A stretch of DNA of 64,000 nt from Cricetomys ansorgei (Eukaryota > Chordata > Mammalia > Rodentia > Nesomyidae), in the NCBI GenBank assembly GCA_026225945.1, contig JAMJFZ010000818.1:6058501-6122500 (forward strand), in the 5' to 3' direction. Each line of letters starts with the position of its first letter. Within the stretch, counting starts at the first letter, position 1. The position numbers and the translations under genes are program-made. Shown here one piece after another: positions 10,900 to 21,089 of this stretch. The notes beneath the pieces are model-generated. The model worked only from the letters and a program-made list of their open reading frames with translations, did no database searches and was not told the origin of the DNA.

Positions 10900-11058
10900 T
10901 GGTGCTCAACCCTCCTAACGCTGCAACGCTTTCATACAGTTCCTTGTGTTATGGTGACCCCCCAACCATAAAATTATTTTCATTGCTACTTCATAACTGT
11001 ACTTTTGCTACTGTTATAAATATGTTAATATCTGATATGCAGAGTGACTTAGGAGACC
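10900..11058 (+). mobile_element. URR1-like hAT-Charlie DNA transposon, truncated
   Basis: Starts at a hAT-Charlie end (CAGTGGTGCTCAACC), then GTTATGGTGACCCCCCAACC, ATAAAATTATTTTCATTGC and AATATCTGATATGCAG in the same order as the full copy at 31699-31923. The second end is missing; the sequence runs into the 17-bp minisatellite. Non-autonomous, no coding. Confidence 0.8.
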
Positions 11059-11059
11059 C

Positions 11060-11334
11060 TACCTTACCCATTGAACTACCTTACCCACTGAGCTGTCTTA
11101 CCCACTGAGCTATCTTACCCACTGAGCTGTCTTACCCACTGAGCTGACTTACCCACTGAGCTGTCTTACCCACTGATCTGTCTTACCCACTGAGCTGACT
11201 TAACCACTGAGCTGTCTTACCCACTGAACTGACTTACCCATTGAACTACCTTACCCCTGATCTGTCTTACCCACTGAGCTGACTTACCCACTGAGCTGAC
11301 TTAACCACTGAGCTGACTTAACCACTGAGCTGGC
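11060..11334. repeat. 17-bp minisatellite, 16 copies
   Basis: The unit CTTACCCACTGAGCTGT recurs every 17 bases; TTA starts were counted at 11064, 11081, 11098, 11115 and so on to 11318, with one 16-base step at 11251. Variants are mainly ACCCACTGA/AACCACTGA/ACCCATTGA and GCTGTC/GCTGAC. On the minus strand the unit reads AGCTCAGTGGGTAAG, the A-box region of tRNA-derived SINEs, so a SINE head fragment is a plausible founder. Confidence 0.95.
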
Positions 11335-11364
11335 CTATGTACATAATTTTTTATCATCACATTG

Positions 11365-11475
11365 ATAAATGAGGCTAATGCATTCATACCCACTGAACAG
11401 ATGAGCAAACAGAGGTTGAAGGTGAAAAAGCAGCTTGCTGGGCAGTTTTGGAGTCAGGGTTAAACATCTGAACAG
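11365..11475 (-). mobile_element. MIR relic, antisense
   Basis: CCCACTGAACAGATGAGCAA, ACAGAGGTTGAAGGTG and TTGGAGTCAGGGTTAAAC follow the reverse MIR order (AGATGAGGAAACTGAGG, then the GGATTCGAA region). Confidence 0.6.
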
Positions 11476-11519
11476 TAGACTCTGGCTCCTTTATTATTCT
11501 CAACTGAGCTTCCCAGGAC

Positions 11520-11830
11520 CTCAGGGGAAAAAGAAACACACATATGTATACTGCATACATGCATGCACACATGTTTATGTACATACAATACACTTGTATA
11601 TGTAGGAGTATCTGCACCCACAAAATTATATATGAGCACATGTAAAAATGCACATTTGCAGTTAATACACGCACACACATAACACATACGCACATGGAAT
11701 GAATACACACACATAAAACACACACTAATACCCACTTGTGCTTGTGGTTGTGCACTTTGTTGCATACTATATATGATTACATGTACACGTGAATACAAAC
11801 ATGTATGTAAAATACACACGTGTGTGTTGT
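11520..11830. repeat. Diverged CA/CATA-rich tract
   Basis: Loose ACACAT, CATGCACAC and TACATAC words over 300 bases. It explains the Cys/Val/His-rich frames here. No gene is supported. Confidence 0.6.
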
Positions 11831-12029
11831 TGTGTAGCGGTTTCCTTCCAAATGAAACGTTCCCTCTAGGAGGGAGCAGGGAGGCTCAGAATCTCAGGAG
11901 GAAATAAACTGCACGTGTATGGGAAAGCTGAAACTCATGCGATCTTCAAGGAGCCTCCTGCTGCGTATAGAAGTAGTGAACAACAGCCAAGGAGACAGTG
12001 TGACCAGCAGAGCCGCAGGGAGGAGAATC

Positions 12030-12256
12030 TCAGATTTGTTGAGCTGTAGGAGAGTGAGGTTGTTGGTTCACATCTTGCCAGATCAGGTGACTCCATGGCT
12101 GCAGGAATGTGAAGCTGCTTGTTCACATCTTGTCAGATCAGGGGACACCGTGGCCGAGGGAGAATGAGGCTGCTTATCCACATACTGGCAGATCAGCTGA
12201 CTCCATGGCGGCAGGAATGTGAAGCTGCTTACTCATATCCTGGCAGATCAGGTGAG
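12030..12256. repeat. 55-bp minisatellite, 4 copies
   Basis: CAGATCAG recurs at 12079, 12134, 12189 and 12244, exactly 55 bases apart. Each unit holds a GAGG/GAAGCTGCTT segment, TCACAT or CATATC, then TTGCCAGATCAGGTGACTCC. Units 1 and 3 resemble each other (GGTGACTCCATGG, GCTGACTCCATGG), while unit 2 reads GGGGACACCGTGG. Because 55 is not a multiple of three, the repeat appears in shifted frames as mutually similar short open frames. Confidence 0.9.
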
Positions 12257-12295
12257 CAGAAAACAGGGAAAGAGGATGCCAGGGCTCAACGGGTG

Positions 12296-12605
12296 TCTTA
12301 GTTCCTTTTCTGTTACTGTGATAAAATACTCCAATAAAAGCAACTTAAGGGAGAAAGGGTTAATTTTGACTCACAACTCAAGGTATAGTTCATTATGGCA
12401 AGGGGAGCCCCAGGCTTGCAGTTTTTGTGAGTTGTCCCCCAGGTCAAGGTGAGCTTTTTGATGATACAGCTGCTTTTGAATTATTCCCGCTCATGGAATT
12501 AACCCCTAACCCATATTCGTGTTATAAACCCAATGCAATCTCATTAGTTCACCAAGTTGGACTTTGTTACTTTAGGCAATTGGTTCCCTTTCTGGGATGA
12601 GCACA
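12296..12605 (-). mobile_element. MaLR/ERVL-like solo LTR, antisense
   Basis: TCTTAGTTCCTTTTCTGTTA, CTGTGATAAAATACTCC, AAAGGGTTAATTTTGACTCA and AGTTCATTATGGCAAGG are the reverse 3' half of the TGTGATGGTTAAT LTR family. Non-coding. Confidence 0.65.
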
Positions 12606-12835
12606 TGTGTGTGTTTCATCCCTTCAAGAAAGGCCTCTGACACAGCACATGTGTAAGTACACACATGCACTGAATCACTAAAAATGCATGTGCATATATG
12701 CATGCACATACAAACATATGCATGTATACACACATGCAGCATTTATCCATGTCTGACTGTGCCCACACATACACACGTATACATACACAAGTGCAGGCAC
12801 ACACATGTACACTTACTCAAGATGACCTTTCAAGC
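12606..12835. repeat. Diverged CA/CATG-rich tract
   Basis: Irregular ACACATG, CATACA and CATGCA words over about 230 bases. The short His/Cys-rich frames on both strands come from this. Confidence 0.55.
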
Positions 12836-12839
12836 AGCC

Positions 12840-13750
12840 GTTCCAGAGCATTTTGTATAGAAGTTGACAAGATGGTGTGATGCACCTGGATCAGTCACCT
12901 GGACATCTTCAGAGAGCCCCGAGGTCTATGACTGTCTAAAATTTGCAATGATGCAATGTTGCTGCTACTGACTGATGCCATTCACACATTGCTTAACCAA
13001 TCAGTAGAGGATATTTTGACATGCATGCCATTGACCCAGCCACCAGTCAACATAAAGTGTTTCTTAGAAGACTCGAGCCGTTTTTGAACATGTACAATGC
13101 TAGGTTAATCCTTGGTCAAGTTGAAAGCTTCAGTTATCACTGTTAAAAATGAGTTCTCAATCAAAGGGGGGTGCATTTGAGACTCATCCTTAAGGGCCCA
13201 AAGCAAGACCTGCGGATGTCAGAGTCCACCATTCTTCTAGGTGTTGAGTTTCCCTATGGCTCTTTGAGACACGAGAAGTAGCCTCTTTCTGCAGTAGGGA
13301 GACCAGGTCCCACACTGACCATTCCTTTTGAGAGTGGTTTCCTTTGTGGCACCAGCAGCTACACGACAGCCACCACCAATCCCCAGGAGTCTGCTTGAGA
13401 TGATGGGGACACATAGGTCCTCATCTCTGCTGCCTTCTCTCTCCCTGCCTGGGACTTTGACCTCAGCCAATCTGAGAGTTGGCAACACATCAGCAAAGGT
13501 ACAGAAGATGTCAGTGTGCCAACTCCCAGTCCTGAATTCAGAGAGAGCCTGGTATTCAACTCCAGTTTATCCACAGTGGCTGTCTTATTTATTGCTAAGA
13601 GATCAAAAGAGCAGTTGGTAGGGAAGCATCTAACTTACCTTGGCATAGCTTGCTGCCTCCCATCCAGCCTGCTCTTGTCCTCTGATGAGCAGATTTGCTT
13701 CCCTGAAATCAGTGGTTCCGAGAATAAGGAACAAATATCTAATGTATTAC
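12840..13750. other. Unassigned sequence
   Basis: About 900 bases with no repeat recognised. It has several overlapping short frames on both strands and no supported exon. Confidence 0.5.
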
Positions 13751-13869
13751 ATACATGTACCACATTTGCATGAAGTCTGTGGATACAGAATCTCCCATTT
13801 GTACGCAGTATATGCGTTTACATAGATGTGCACACGTACATGTATAAATATATATGCATTTATATGTAT

Positions 13870-14580
13870 GTGAAGATGTTTGGATTCTTGGCGCTGACGC
13901 TTCGCCCTCGTGATCTGAAGCACAGCCTTGAGACCTCATCAAGGCTGCTGTTACTGAACTTGGCTGCAGTTCCGTGCCATCTACACAGCGAAAGAGTTTT
14001 GTTGTGAGTTTCTCTCTGTGTATGCATTTTTTTAATGTCCCAGGCAGGCCACAAGAGAATGACAGTCCCAGGATTAAGTGCATGGGAGGAACCTAGGAGG
14101 GATATGTGGGATAGGCTGCAGTTCCCCCAACGCAGCGGCAGTAATCAACGGCAGGTTTGATTTGAGACTGCCAAGAATCGTCCCTGCTGATAGCTGTACC
14201 TTTTGTGAGCCGACGACATACAGGGTCTATACAGCGTTGCCAGTGGCTTTTGTGGACAGCCCTGTCATAAGGCCTCCACAAAGACCCAGTTATGTGGCTG
14301 TTGTTATGGGAACGGTACAATTATGGCCAAATTGAAGTGGTAAGGGGGGACCAAAAGGAAAAAAAAAAAAAAGGAAGTGGATTGGGGGCGAGCAAAATTG
14401 CTATTTTCATCCAGACGTATTTTGGTTGATCACCTGGGCTCAGTGCAAACTGCAATCAGGACAAACAGGTAGCAGAAGCCCTGCTCAGCTCTAGGGATTA
14501 GAGACCTGCGTTTATGCTTTTTAAAAAGAAAAGTGCCTTTAAGAAAGGAAATGTTACTTCTTCCTGTTTGCTTTGTCATT
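13870..14580. other. Unassigned, low-repeat sequence
   Basis: Unusually free of recognisable repeats and relatively CpG-retaining for this window (GCGCTGACGCTTCGCCC, CAACGCAGCGGC, GAGCCGACGAC). A conserved non-coding element is possible. Open frames of 75-85 codons on both strands show no recognised protein. Confidence 0.4.
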
Positions 14581-14587
14581 TAAAAAT

Positions 14588-14610
14588 ATCATCATCATCA
14601 TCATCATCAT

Positions 14611-14680
<70 letters not shown>

Positions 14681-14775
14681 GGCGGAAGAGAGAGAAACAA
14701 AGAGAGTGAGAGAGAGAGAGGGAGGGAGAGAGAGACAGAGACAGAGAGAGAGAGGTTGAGAGAGGGAGGGAGAGA
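14588..14775. repeat. Compound (ATC)8(GT)n(GA)n microsatellite
   Basis: (ATC)8 at 14588-14611, then (GT)n to about 14634, then (GA)n to about 14676 and an interrupted GA/GGGA purine tract to 14775. It accounts for the Ile-, Arg/Glu- and Ser/Leu-rich frames. Confidence 0.95.
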
Positions 14776-14779
14776 GAAA

Positions 14780-14885
14780 CCATGGTGCACATGGAGGCCA
14801 GAGGACAACTGGCAGATGCCTGTCCTTACTGTGTGTTTCTGGGATTGAACTCAGGTTTGTAAGCACCTTTACCCGCTTTCTTGAT
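14780..14885 (-). mobile_element. B2/B3-like SINE fragment, antisense
   Basis: ATGGAGGCCAGAGGACAACT, TTTCTGGGATTGAACTCAGG (reverse B-box) and AAGCACCTTTACCCGC follow the reverse SINE order. Confidence 0.6.
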
Positions 14886-15300
14886 CATTTTGCAGAAATG
14901 ATCTTAATGTGCATCAGAGCGGGATGTGCAGTCCCGAGCTTCTCTGCGTCTCTTTACTTCTGTTACCCAACCGCATCAGTCATCCGCATCAGATGTAGAT
15001 GTCATTTTGCCATTATGTCATTACGCAATTTAAGGTTTCTGATCCGCCAATCTAAGCTGTGGGTAAGTAATCCACAAAGGTTTTAAAGTACCCGTTATAA
15101 AATGTTTTGTTTAGAATGATGAGCACACTTGAAAACAGAGGCAAAATCAACATGGAAATAGGATTTTTTTTTTTTAATTGCAAACATTTTAGAATTGAAA
15201 ACTACATCAACGATAATGAAACCTCTATGGATGAGTTTAACAGTGGGCTGAAGGGGATAGAACAAACCTAAGTAGACTTAAAAGATTGAAGAACAGAAGC
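14886..15300. other. Unassigned sequence
   Basis: About 400 bases with a short T run but no recognised element or exon. Confidence 0.5.
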
Positions 15301-15302
15301 TC

Positions 15303-15457
15303 ACCAGGGGGTGGTGGCATACACCTCTAATCCCAGCATTTGGGAGGAAGGGCCAGGTGGTTCTCTGTGAGTTCAAGGCCAGCAGGTTCTACAGAGCGAG
15401 TTCCCGGACAGCCAGAGCTACAACAGAGAAACCCTGTCTCAAAAAACCACCACCACC

Positions 15458-15489
<32 letters not shown>

Positions 15490-15520
15490 CAAAAAACAGT
15501 CAAACAAACAAACAAACAAA
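15303..15520 (+). mobile_element. B1 SINE with (CAC)n(CAA)n tail
   Basis: GGGTGGTGGCATACACCTCT, AATCCCAGCATTTGGGAGG, GTGAGTTCAAGGCCAGCAGG and GAGAAACCCTGTCTCAAAA are sense B1. The tail has mutated into (CAC)n, (CAA)n and (CAAA)n to 15518. Confidence 0.85.
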
Positions 15521-15534
15521 AAGAACAGAAGCTA

Positions 15535-15670
15535 AGTCAGACTTGATGGTACATGGCTGAGGCAGGAGGATTACTGTAGTTCAAAGTGAGCCTCTAATAT
15601 ATAGTGAGTTTCAGGTCAGCCTGGAGTATAGAGGAAGATCTGTCTCAAAAACAAAAACAAACAAAAAAGA
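15535..15670 (+). mobile_element. B1-like SINE, sense
   Basis: GGCTGAGGCAGGAGGATTAC, TAGTTCAAAGTGAGCC, GGTCAGCCTGGAGTATAG and ATCTGTCTCAAAAACAAAAA; the 5' end is diverged. Confidence 0.6.
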
Positions 15671-15889
15671 GTAGAAATTATCCAATATGGGCAAAATGCT
15701 TGGGAAGTGGAGACGTTAACAGAAAGAGCAGAGCTTACAGAATCTGTGCACAGGACATAAGGGTCCTGTCCTCTGAGTCCCAGAGAGAAGATGGGTAGGA
15801 TGGGAAAGAATGTTAAAAGGGGCAGTGGCTGGAGTTTCCAAATTTGCCAAGAGAAATAAATAAACAGGTGCAGATGGTGGAGTGAAGAG

Positions 15890-15985
15890 CCCGGTGTGGT
15901 GGGACACGCCTGTGACTCCCGGAAGTCAGGACAGAGTCCCGAGCCAGTCTGGGGTCCACGCTAACAATCTGTCTCAAAAATAAGC
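15890..15985 (+). mobile_element. B1-like SINE fragment, sense
   Basis: GCCCGGTGTGGTGGGACACG, CCTGTGACTCCCGGAAG and CAATCTGTCTCAAAAATAAG; internally deleted. Confidence 0.6.
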
Positions 15986-15987
15986 CC

Positions 15988-16175
15988 AGGGGCTAGAGAG
16001 ATAGCTCAGTAAAGTGTCTACTACTCTTGTAGAGTACCCGGTTGGGTTCCCAGCATACACACTGCAGGCTTACAAACACTTGCGATTCCCGTTCAGGGTT
16101 CTGGTCTCTGCAGGCACCTGCACTCAGATGGTGTACACACACGGAAATGCATCTGCATATAAATAATAACACATT
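15988..16175 (+). mobile_element. B2/B3-type SINE
   Basis: GGGGCTAGAGAGATAGCTCA head with A-box, GGTTGGGTTCCCAGCATAC (B-box region), CTGCAGGCACCTGCACTC, then an AT-rich end. Confidence 0.75.
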
Positions 16176-16284
16176 TTAAAACCCCAAAGAGGACCAAGTC
16201 CAGTAAGCCACAAACAGGGTAACGTGAAGTAAATCTATGTCATAGTCAAGTTTAGGAAAACTCTGGCTTAAAAAGGAAGATAAA

Positions 16285-16480
16285 GGGCTGGTGGGACAGC
16301 CCAGGGGGTAAAGCGCTTGCGCAAGCCTGCCCATCGGAGTTTGGTTCCCAGAACCTATGTGAAGGTGAGAGGAGAGAACCAATTCCAGAATATTCTCTCA
16401 CCTCCAATGTGGAGCAGCATGCACCCCACCCCACCCGTTACAGACACACATTGTAATGATGAATAAATTAAAATGAAAAA
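16285..16480 (+). mobile_element. tRNA-derived SINE (B2/B4-like)
   Basis: GGGCTGGTGGGACAGCCC head, GGGTAAAGCGCTTGCGCAAG, GAGTTTGGTTCCCAGAACC, then AACCAATTCCAGAATATTCT and a CA-containing, A-rich end. Confidence 0.65.
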
Positions 16481-16639
16481 GAAAGGGCCGATGGGGTCGA
16501 TGGGGTCTCATAAGCAATAAGGGAGAAATGAGATCTCACGTGCAGGGGAGAAATAATTCATAGGACCAGGCCAACTCGGGATTTTGCTTTTAGGGAAAAC
16601 ACTAATTTATTTCATCAAAACTTTAAAAAGTTTTTGTTT

Positions 16640-16785
16640 GCTTGTTTTTGTTTTTCAGAGTCAGAGTCTTGCTATATTTATTGTCCTGGCTAGTCCCCGG
16701 TTCCTGGGATCAAACAGTCCAAACGCCTTTGCCTTCTGTGTAGTTAGGATGATGGTGTGTGGCGCCGGCCCAGCTCTCTCTTAAC
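16640..16785 (-). mobile_element. B1-like SINE, antisense
   Basis: TCAGAGTCAGAGTCTTGCTA, TTGTCCTGGCTAGTCCCCGG and GCCTTTGCCTTCTGTGTAG match reverse B1, quite diverged. Confidence 0.5.
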
Positions 16786-16789
16786 CTGT

Positions 16790-17760
16790 GTGAGGGAGAT
16801 GAGAGGAGAACACTGGTCTCTTCCCGAGTCACTCTCCACCTTATTTCTTTGAGACAGAGTCTCTCCGGATCTGGAATTGGAGTTTTTGGTTCTTGTTTGT
16901 TTTCATTGTTGCTTTCTTGTTAGGCTGGCAGCGTAAAGTCCTAGTGATCCTCCTGTTGTAGCTCTTTCCTCTGAGCATAAGAGGAGGTCACCTTGGGCTT
17001 TGCCCCTGGGAGCCATGGAAACTACAGCAGAACAATGTTGTGGAAGCTTATTTTTAGTTGTGTTTAAAATAATTGCTTTTGTGCACTGTTGGAAAAAGGG
17101 ACGCATAGGCCGTGGCCTTTTTGTAGTGTCTGCAGGTGTTGGATTTACGTGGGAGGATGTTTGATTGCTAATGATCTGCATGTGGTATCAGTAGAACACC
17201 TGAGGAGTTCTGAAAGAATCGAAACACCTGTGCTGAGACACTCTGGGTTCTGCTCTAAGTATGGCGCTGGCCATGACGGCAGTTCCCTCTGCTGAGGTCC
17301 GGAAGGTTTACATCTATGAATATGCCTCCTTGTCTTCATGCTGACGCCATCCCAGCAGCGGCACACTGCTACAGAACAACACCGTGGTAGCCAGGACCAT
17401 GATGATAGCAAGGGAGCTGCTGGTCCTAGAGAGAGTCAGGAGGCCCTTGCCCACTAGTCTTCTTTTTGAGGCTGTTATAGATCCTGGGGGTGATATAATG
17501 TGTGAGAAGTGGAAGGTTGCCCAAAAGGGGGGCTTCTCGGTGCAATTCCATGATGGAGTGGGACTTTGCAGCGATGTAGACGTTTTGGGGTGTCACCCTG
17601 CACCTATAAATAACCCTTTACCCACAAGTGACCCTATAAACTCACTGATCTCACCAAGATGGACTTTAATGAAATTGTACTTTGGTCTGTTGTTGGTGCC
17701 CATTTGGGGTGAGCAGAAAATTGCCTCTCCCCAGAAGGAATTAACATAATACCTCCTGTC
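16790..17760. other. Unassigned, low-repeat sequence
   Basis: About 970 bases in which almost no repeat is recognised. The part at 16960-17300 looks repeat-free and could be conserved. Open frames up to 121 codons show no recognisable protein. Confidence 0.4.
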
Positions 17761-17763
17761 TGG

Positions 17764-17895
17764 TCCCCCCACAGAGCTAGGGTCAGAACCTGTGAGGCCA
17801 CATCTGGCTTGTTTTATGGGTGCTGGGATTTGAACCCAGGTCCTTGAGCTTGTGCAGCAGCTGCTCTTCACCACTGAGCCACTGCTCTAACCTCA
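17764..17895 (-). mobile_element. B4/RSINE1-like SINE fragment, antisense
   Basis: TGGGTGCTGGGATTTGAACC, CAGGTCCTTGAGCTTGTG (reverse B-box), TCTTCACCACTGAGCCACTG (reverse A-box) and CTCTAACC. Confidence 0.65.
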
Positions 17896-18054
17896 ACTCT
17901 TCCAAATGGAGAGTAGCTGAGAGACAGCTGGAGACCTCCGATAAAAAAGTGGTTAATGGCGTTCTCAGCACAGAAATTGGGCGGCTACAAAGATTTCCTG
18001 GATTGCAAAACCAGAAGATATTAGTCGAGTCTTTGTTTTTGTTTGTTTGTTTGC

Positions 18055-18205
18055 ATGTTTGTTGAGATAAGTCCTTGTTCTACAACTCAGGCTGACACCA
18101 AACTTGCAATCTTTCTGCCCCCGTCTCCAAAGCCTCTGTCTCCAAAGTGTCAGAATAACAGATGTAGACCGTCACCATGCTCAACTCTTTATTTTTATTT
18201 TTTTG
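18055..18205 (-). mobile_element. Old B1-like SINE, antisense
   Basis: TTGAGATAAGTCCTTGTTCT, AACTCAGGCTGACACCAAAC, AATCTTTCTGCCCCCGTC and GTCAGAATAACAGATG follow reverse B1. Confidence 0.5.
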
Positions 18206-18639
18206 AGCTTCCTAGATTATTTATACAGCAAAAATTATAAGTCCAGCGTGGTTCTCAACAGGCCAGTTACCCAGGCGTACACAGCGGCAAACTGCGGCCT
18301 TGAAGGGTGAGGGCCAATGACCTAGGTTGTTCCATGACCTCTGCATGTGAACAGCACATGCATACCTGAACACATATACAAGCATACACAGAGACAGAGA
18401 GACAGACAGAATTAATTAATTACTTTTTTTTTTAAAAAAAAGAAAGGGTCAAATAACCATGTACACACAGGAGAAGGAAAACAGTAATTAAAATCAGGAA
18501 CAGACCTATAGCCTCAGGTCCAACACACTGGGAATGTTGGCATTTTCTGTCCCGTCGTCACAATAAGAAACAAACTGACCAAACAGAGAAGTGGCAGCAG
18601 CTCTGCGTAGATACATCTCAGGATCGAGACGGCAGGGCG

Positions 18640-18990
18640 TCCTAAGTTTCATTTTTGTCGCTGTGATAAAATACCCTGACGCAGATCGACTCCGGGGAGA
18701 ACGGCTTTACTTTGGCTCGCAACTCCCGGTTACAGCTGGTCACGGTGATGGGCACGCGGGGCATCACACCCTCAGTCAAGAGCGGGGAGAATGAAGCTCG
18801 TGTGCTGATGTTCAGCTAGCTTTCTCCACTCTCAGGCAGCCCAGAGAACAGACCTCAACAACAGTGATCCTGCTTTCCGGCTGGGTCTTCCTACGCCAAT
18901 TAAAGCAATCAAGAAAATTCTCCTTGTACACACATGCCCGCAGGCCAACCTAATCCAGACAGTCTCTCATTGAGAAGCTGCTTATAACCT
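18640..18990 (-). mobile_element. MaLR/ERVL-like solo LTR, antisense
   Basis: TCGCTGTGATAAAATACCCT, GGCTTTACTTTGGCTCGCAA, CAGTCTCTCATTGAGAAGC and the blocks between them match the reverse TGTGATGG LTR family. Non-coding. Confidence 0.65.
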
Positions 18991-19259
18991 GAAGACCGGT
19001 GGGTGAATACAAATACTAGGGCTTAAAATAGCGGAAGCCAATGGAGTCAGTAGGCTGAACATGGACTGACTGGAGAGTCTGGGGGGCACACAGATGTCAG
19101 AGCCCCTATTCTTTTGTCAGGAGACTTCACCTGACTCTCCTAGTAAAGAGTGAGGGAAACTTCCTCATATCAGGCAGACAGGAGAAAAGTAATTGTGTCT
19201 GTGTACTGTGTTGTCATGGGTGCATGTGAGTGTGGGTGCACATGTGTATGCAGTTTCAA

Positions 19260-19261
<2 letters not shown>

Positions 19262-19300
<39 letters not shown>

Positions 19301-19558
19301 CATGAAGACTAGAGGTTGACCTCAGGTGCCATTCCTCAGGAATCAGTCACCTTGTTTTCTAAGACCTTGTCTCTCCTTTGTCCCTGGAACTCACTCATTG
19401 AACTAGGCTGGCTGACCAGTGAGCCCCGGACTCTGCCTGTCTCTACCTCCCCACCGATAGGACAGCCGCACCTGGCTATTTTCACGAGTTCTTGGGCTCA
19501 GACTCAGACCCTCATATTTGTGCTGCAAGTACTTTAATGACAACCATCTCCTCAGCCC
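19262..19558 (-). mobile_element. RSINE1-type SINE with (GT)n, antisense
   Basis: (GT)n at 19265-19299, TAGAGGTTGACCTCAGGTG, ACTCACTCATTGAACTAGGC, AGCCGCACCTGGCTATTTTC and ACAACCATCTCCTCAGCCC (reverse head). Near complete. Confidence 0.75.
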
Positions 19559-19559
19559 A

Positions 19560-19915
19560 CCCCCAAGTCGTTTGAAATATGCTCAGTCACCAAGTCCTGC
19601 AGTCAGGGGAAACTTTCTAAACCTTCTCTGATTGCGGACAAGGGGAATGAGGTAAATGGATCCCATCCCAGCACCCTCCTTTTATACAAGGAGAGAGGAA
19701 AGCGCACACCTGAGTGAATCTTCTGAAAGCCATTGCACGGGGATTGGGGGGTCTGCTTTAAAAAGAGATTTAATCACAAGATTACAGACTGTCTTCCCTC
19801 CTCAGTAGCTCAGCACCACATCAACAGGACTCCAGGATAATAACAGTGCATTACAGCCGAGGGCTCTGCAAGACATAGACTCTTCAAAAAGAAGTTTCCA
19901 GGGGAACCCAAAGAC
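19560..19915. other. Unassigned sequence
   Basis: About 350 bases with no element recognised. Confidence 0.5.
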
Positions 19916-19919
19916 AATG

Positions 19920-20745
19920 GAAGAGGAAAAAAAAATACAGGGCATGAAAGGAAATAGAAGTCTCTGACACCTACAGCTCTGGTACACATTAAACACAGCT
20001 TGACGCCCTGAAGGATAAACATAAAATCTCACTAAAAAGCCTGTTTGCCTCTGTTCCCGATACCTGATACATCACATGTGACTTTCAGTCGAAAATTACA
20101 GACATGCTAGGAAGCAATGGAGAAAACAGTCTGGAGAGATAGAAACAAGCGTCCGAAGGGGCCAGAGACAGGGTCCAGATGCTGGGAACATCGCAGTGGG
20201 AATGTGAAATCACAGGACTAATATGCAAAGGGGTCTGATGGGGGAGGGGGGAAGATGTGCGGGGGAAGATAGGCAGTGTAAGCAGAGAGGGAAAAGACTG
20301 AAAAGAATCCAAAATGTTGCGATAGAAAAGGTGGCCCGGGAGACTGGATGTGGCCGCAGAGAAAAAGGAAGAAGGAAGAAAAAGGGCAGATGGGCGAGAA
20401 TGTGGGGATGATGGTAAACAGTTACATCCCTGTTAACAGAGACACACCGGAAGACGACACAGAGAAAGAAGCAGACGAGAAACTTGAAAAGCTAGTAGTT
20501 CGAGAGAATTTCCCAAAATTAATGACTGATGATGGACCACACTCTGAAGAACCTTAGAGGTGATCAAGGAGGATCAATAACCCAACGGGGCACTCAGGTG
20601 TATTACAGCCAATCTTTGGAAAATTAAAGACCAGGAGAAAATCTTGAAAGAAGAAAACAGCTTGCCCACAGAAGAGCATGAATGAGAAAGCCATCAGATG
20701 TCTCTTCAGAAACCGTGGGAGGAAAGGGCAAGTGGAGGGAGGCAT
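19920..20745 (+). mobile_element. HAL1/L1M relic, sense, 5' segment
   Basis: GTGGGAATGTGAAATCACAG, GACTAATATGCAAAGG, TTTCCCAAAATTAATGACTG, AAATTAAAGACCAGGAG and GATGTCTCTTCAGAAACCG match old mammalian HAL1/L1M in order. Frames are broken by stops. It is split by the RSINE1 at 20745-21060. Confidence 0.65.
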
Positions 20746-21011
20746 TTAAACTCTTGAGGAGAGATGGCTCATTGGGAGGTGCTTGCTGAGAATGAAGACC
20801 TGAGTTCCATCCCCAAGACCCATATCCAAAACCAGTCATGGTGTCACACTTGTCATCCAAGCATGGAGGAGGCAAATACAGGAAGACCTGTGGGCTCTCT
20901 GGTCAACCAACCTAGCAAAGTCTGTGGGTCTCAGAACAGTGAGAGACCCTGTCTCCAAAAACAAGGTGTACAGTTCCTGAGGAAGAACACAGCCTGACCT
21001 CGGGCCTCCAT

Positions 21012-21044
<33 letters not shown>

Positions 21045-21062
21045 TGTACACACAATGTCCTT
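20745..21062 (+). mobile_element. RSINE1-type SINE inserted in HAL1/L1M
   Basis: GAGGAGAGATGGCTCATTGG head, AAGACCTGAGTTCCATCCCC (B-box region), TGTCATCCAAGCATGGAGG, TGAGAGACCCTGTCTCC, GACCTCGGGCCTCCAT and a (CA)n tail. Near full length. HAL1-like sequence resumes after it. Confidence 0.85.
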
Positions 21063-21089
21063 GAAGAGTGGAGAAGAGATATTAGCTCG

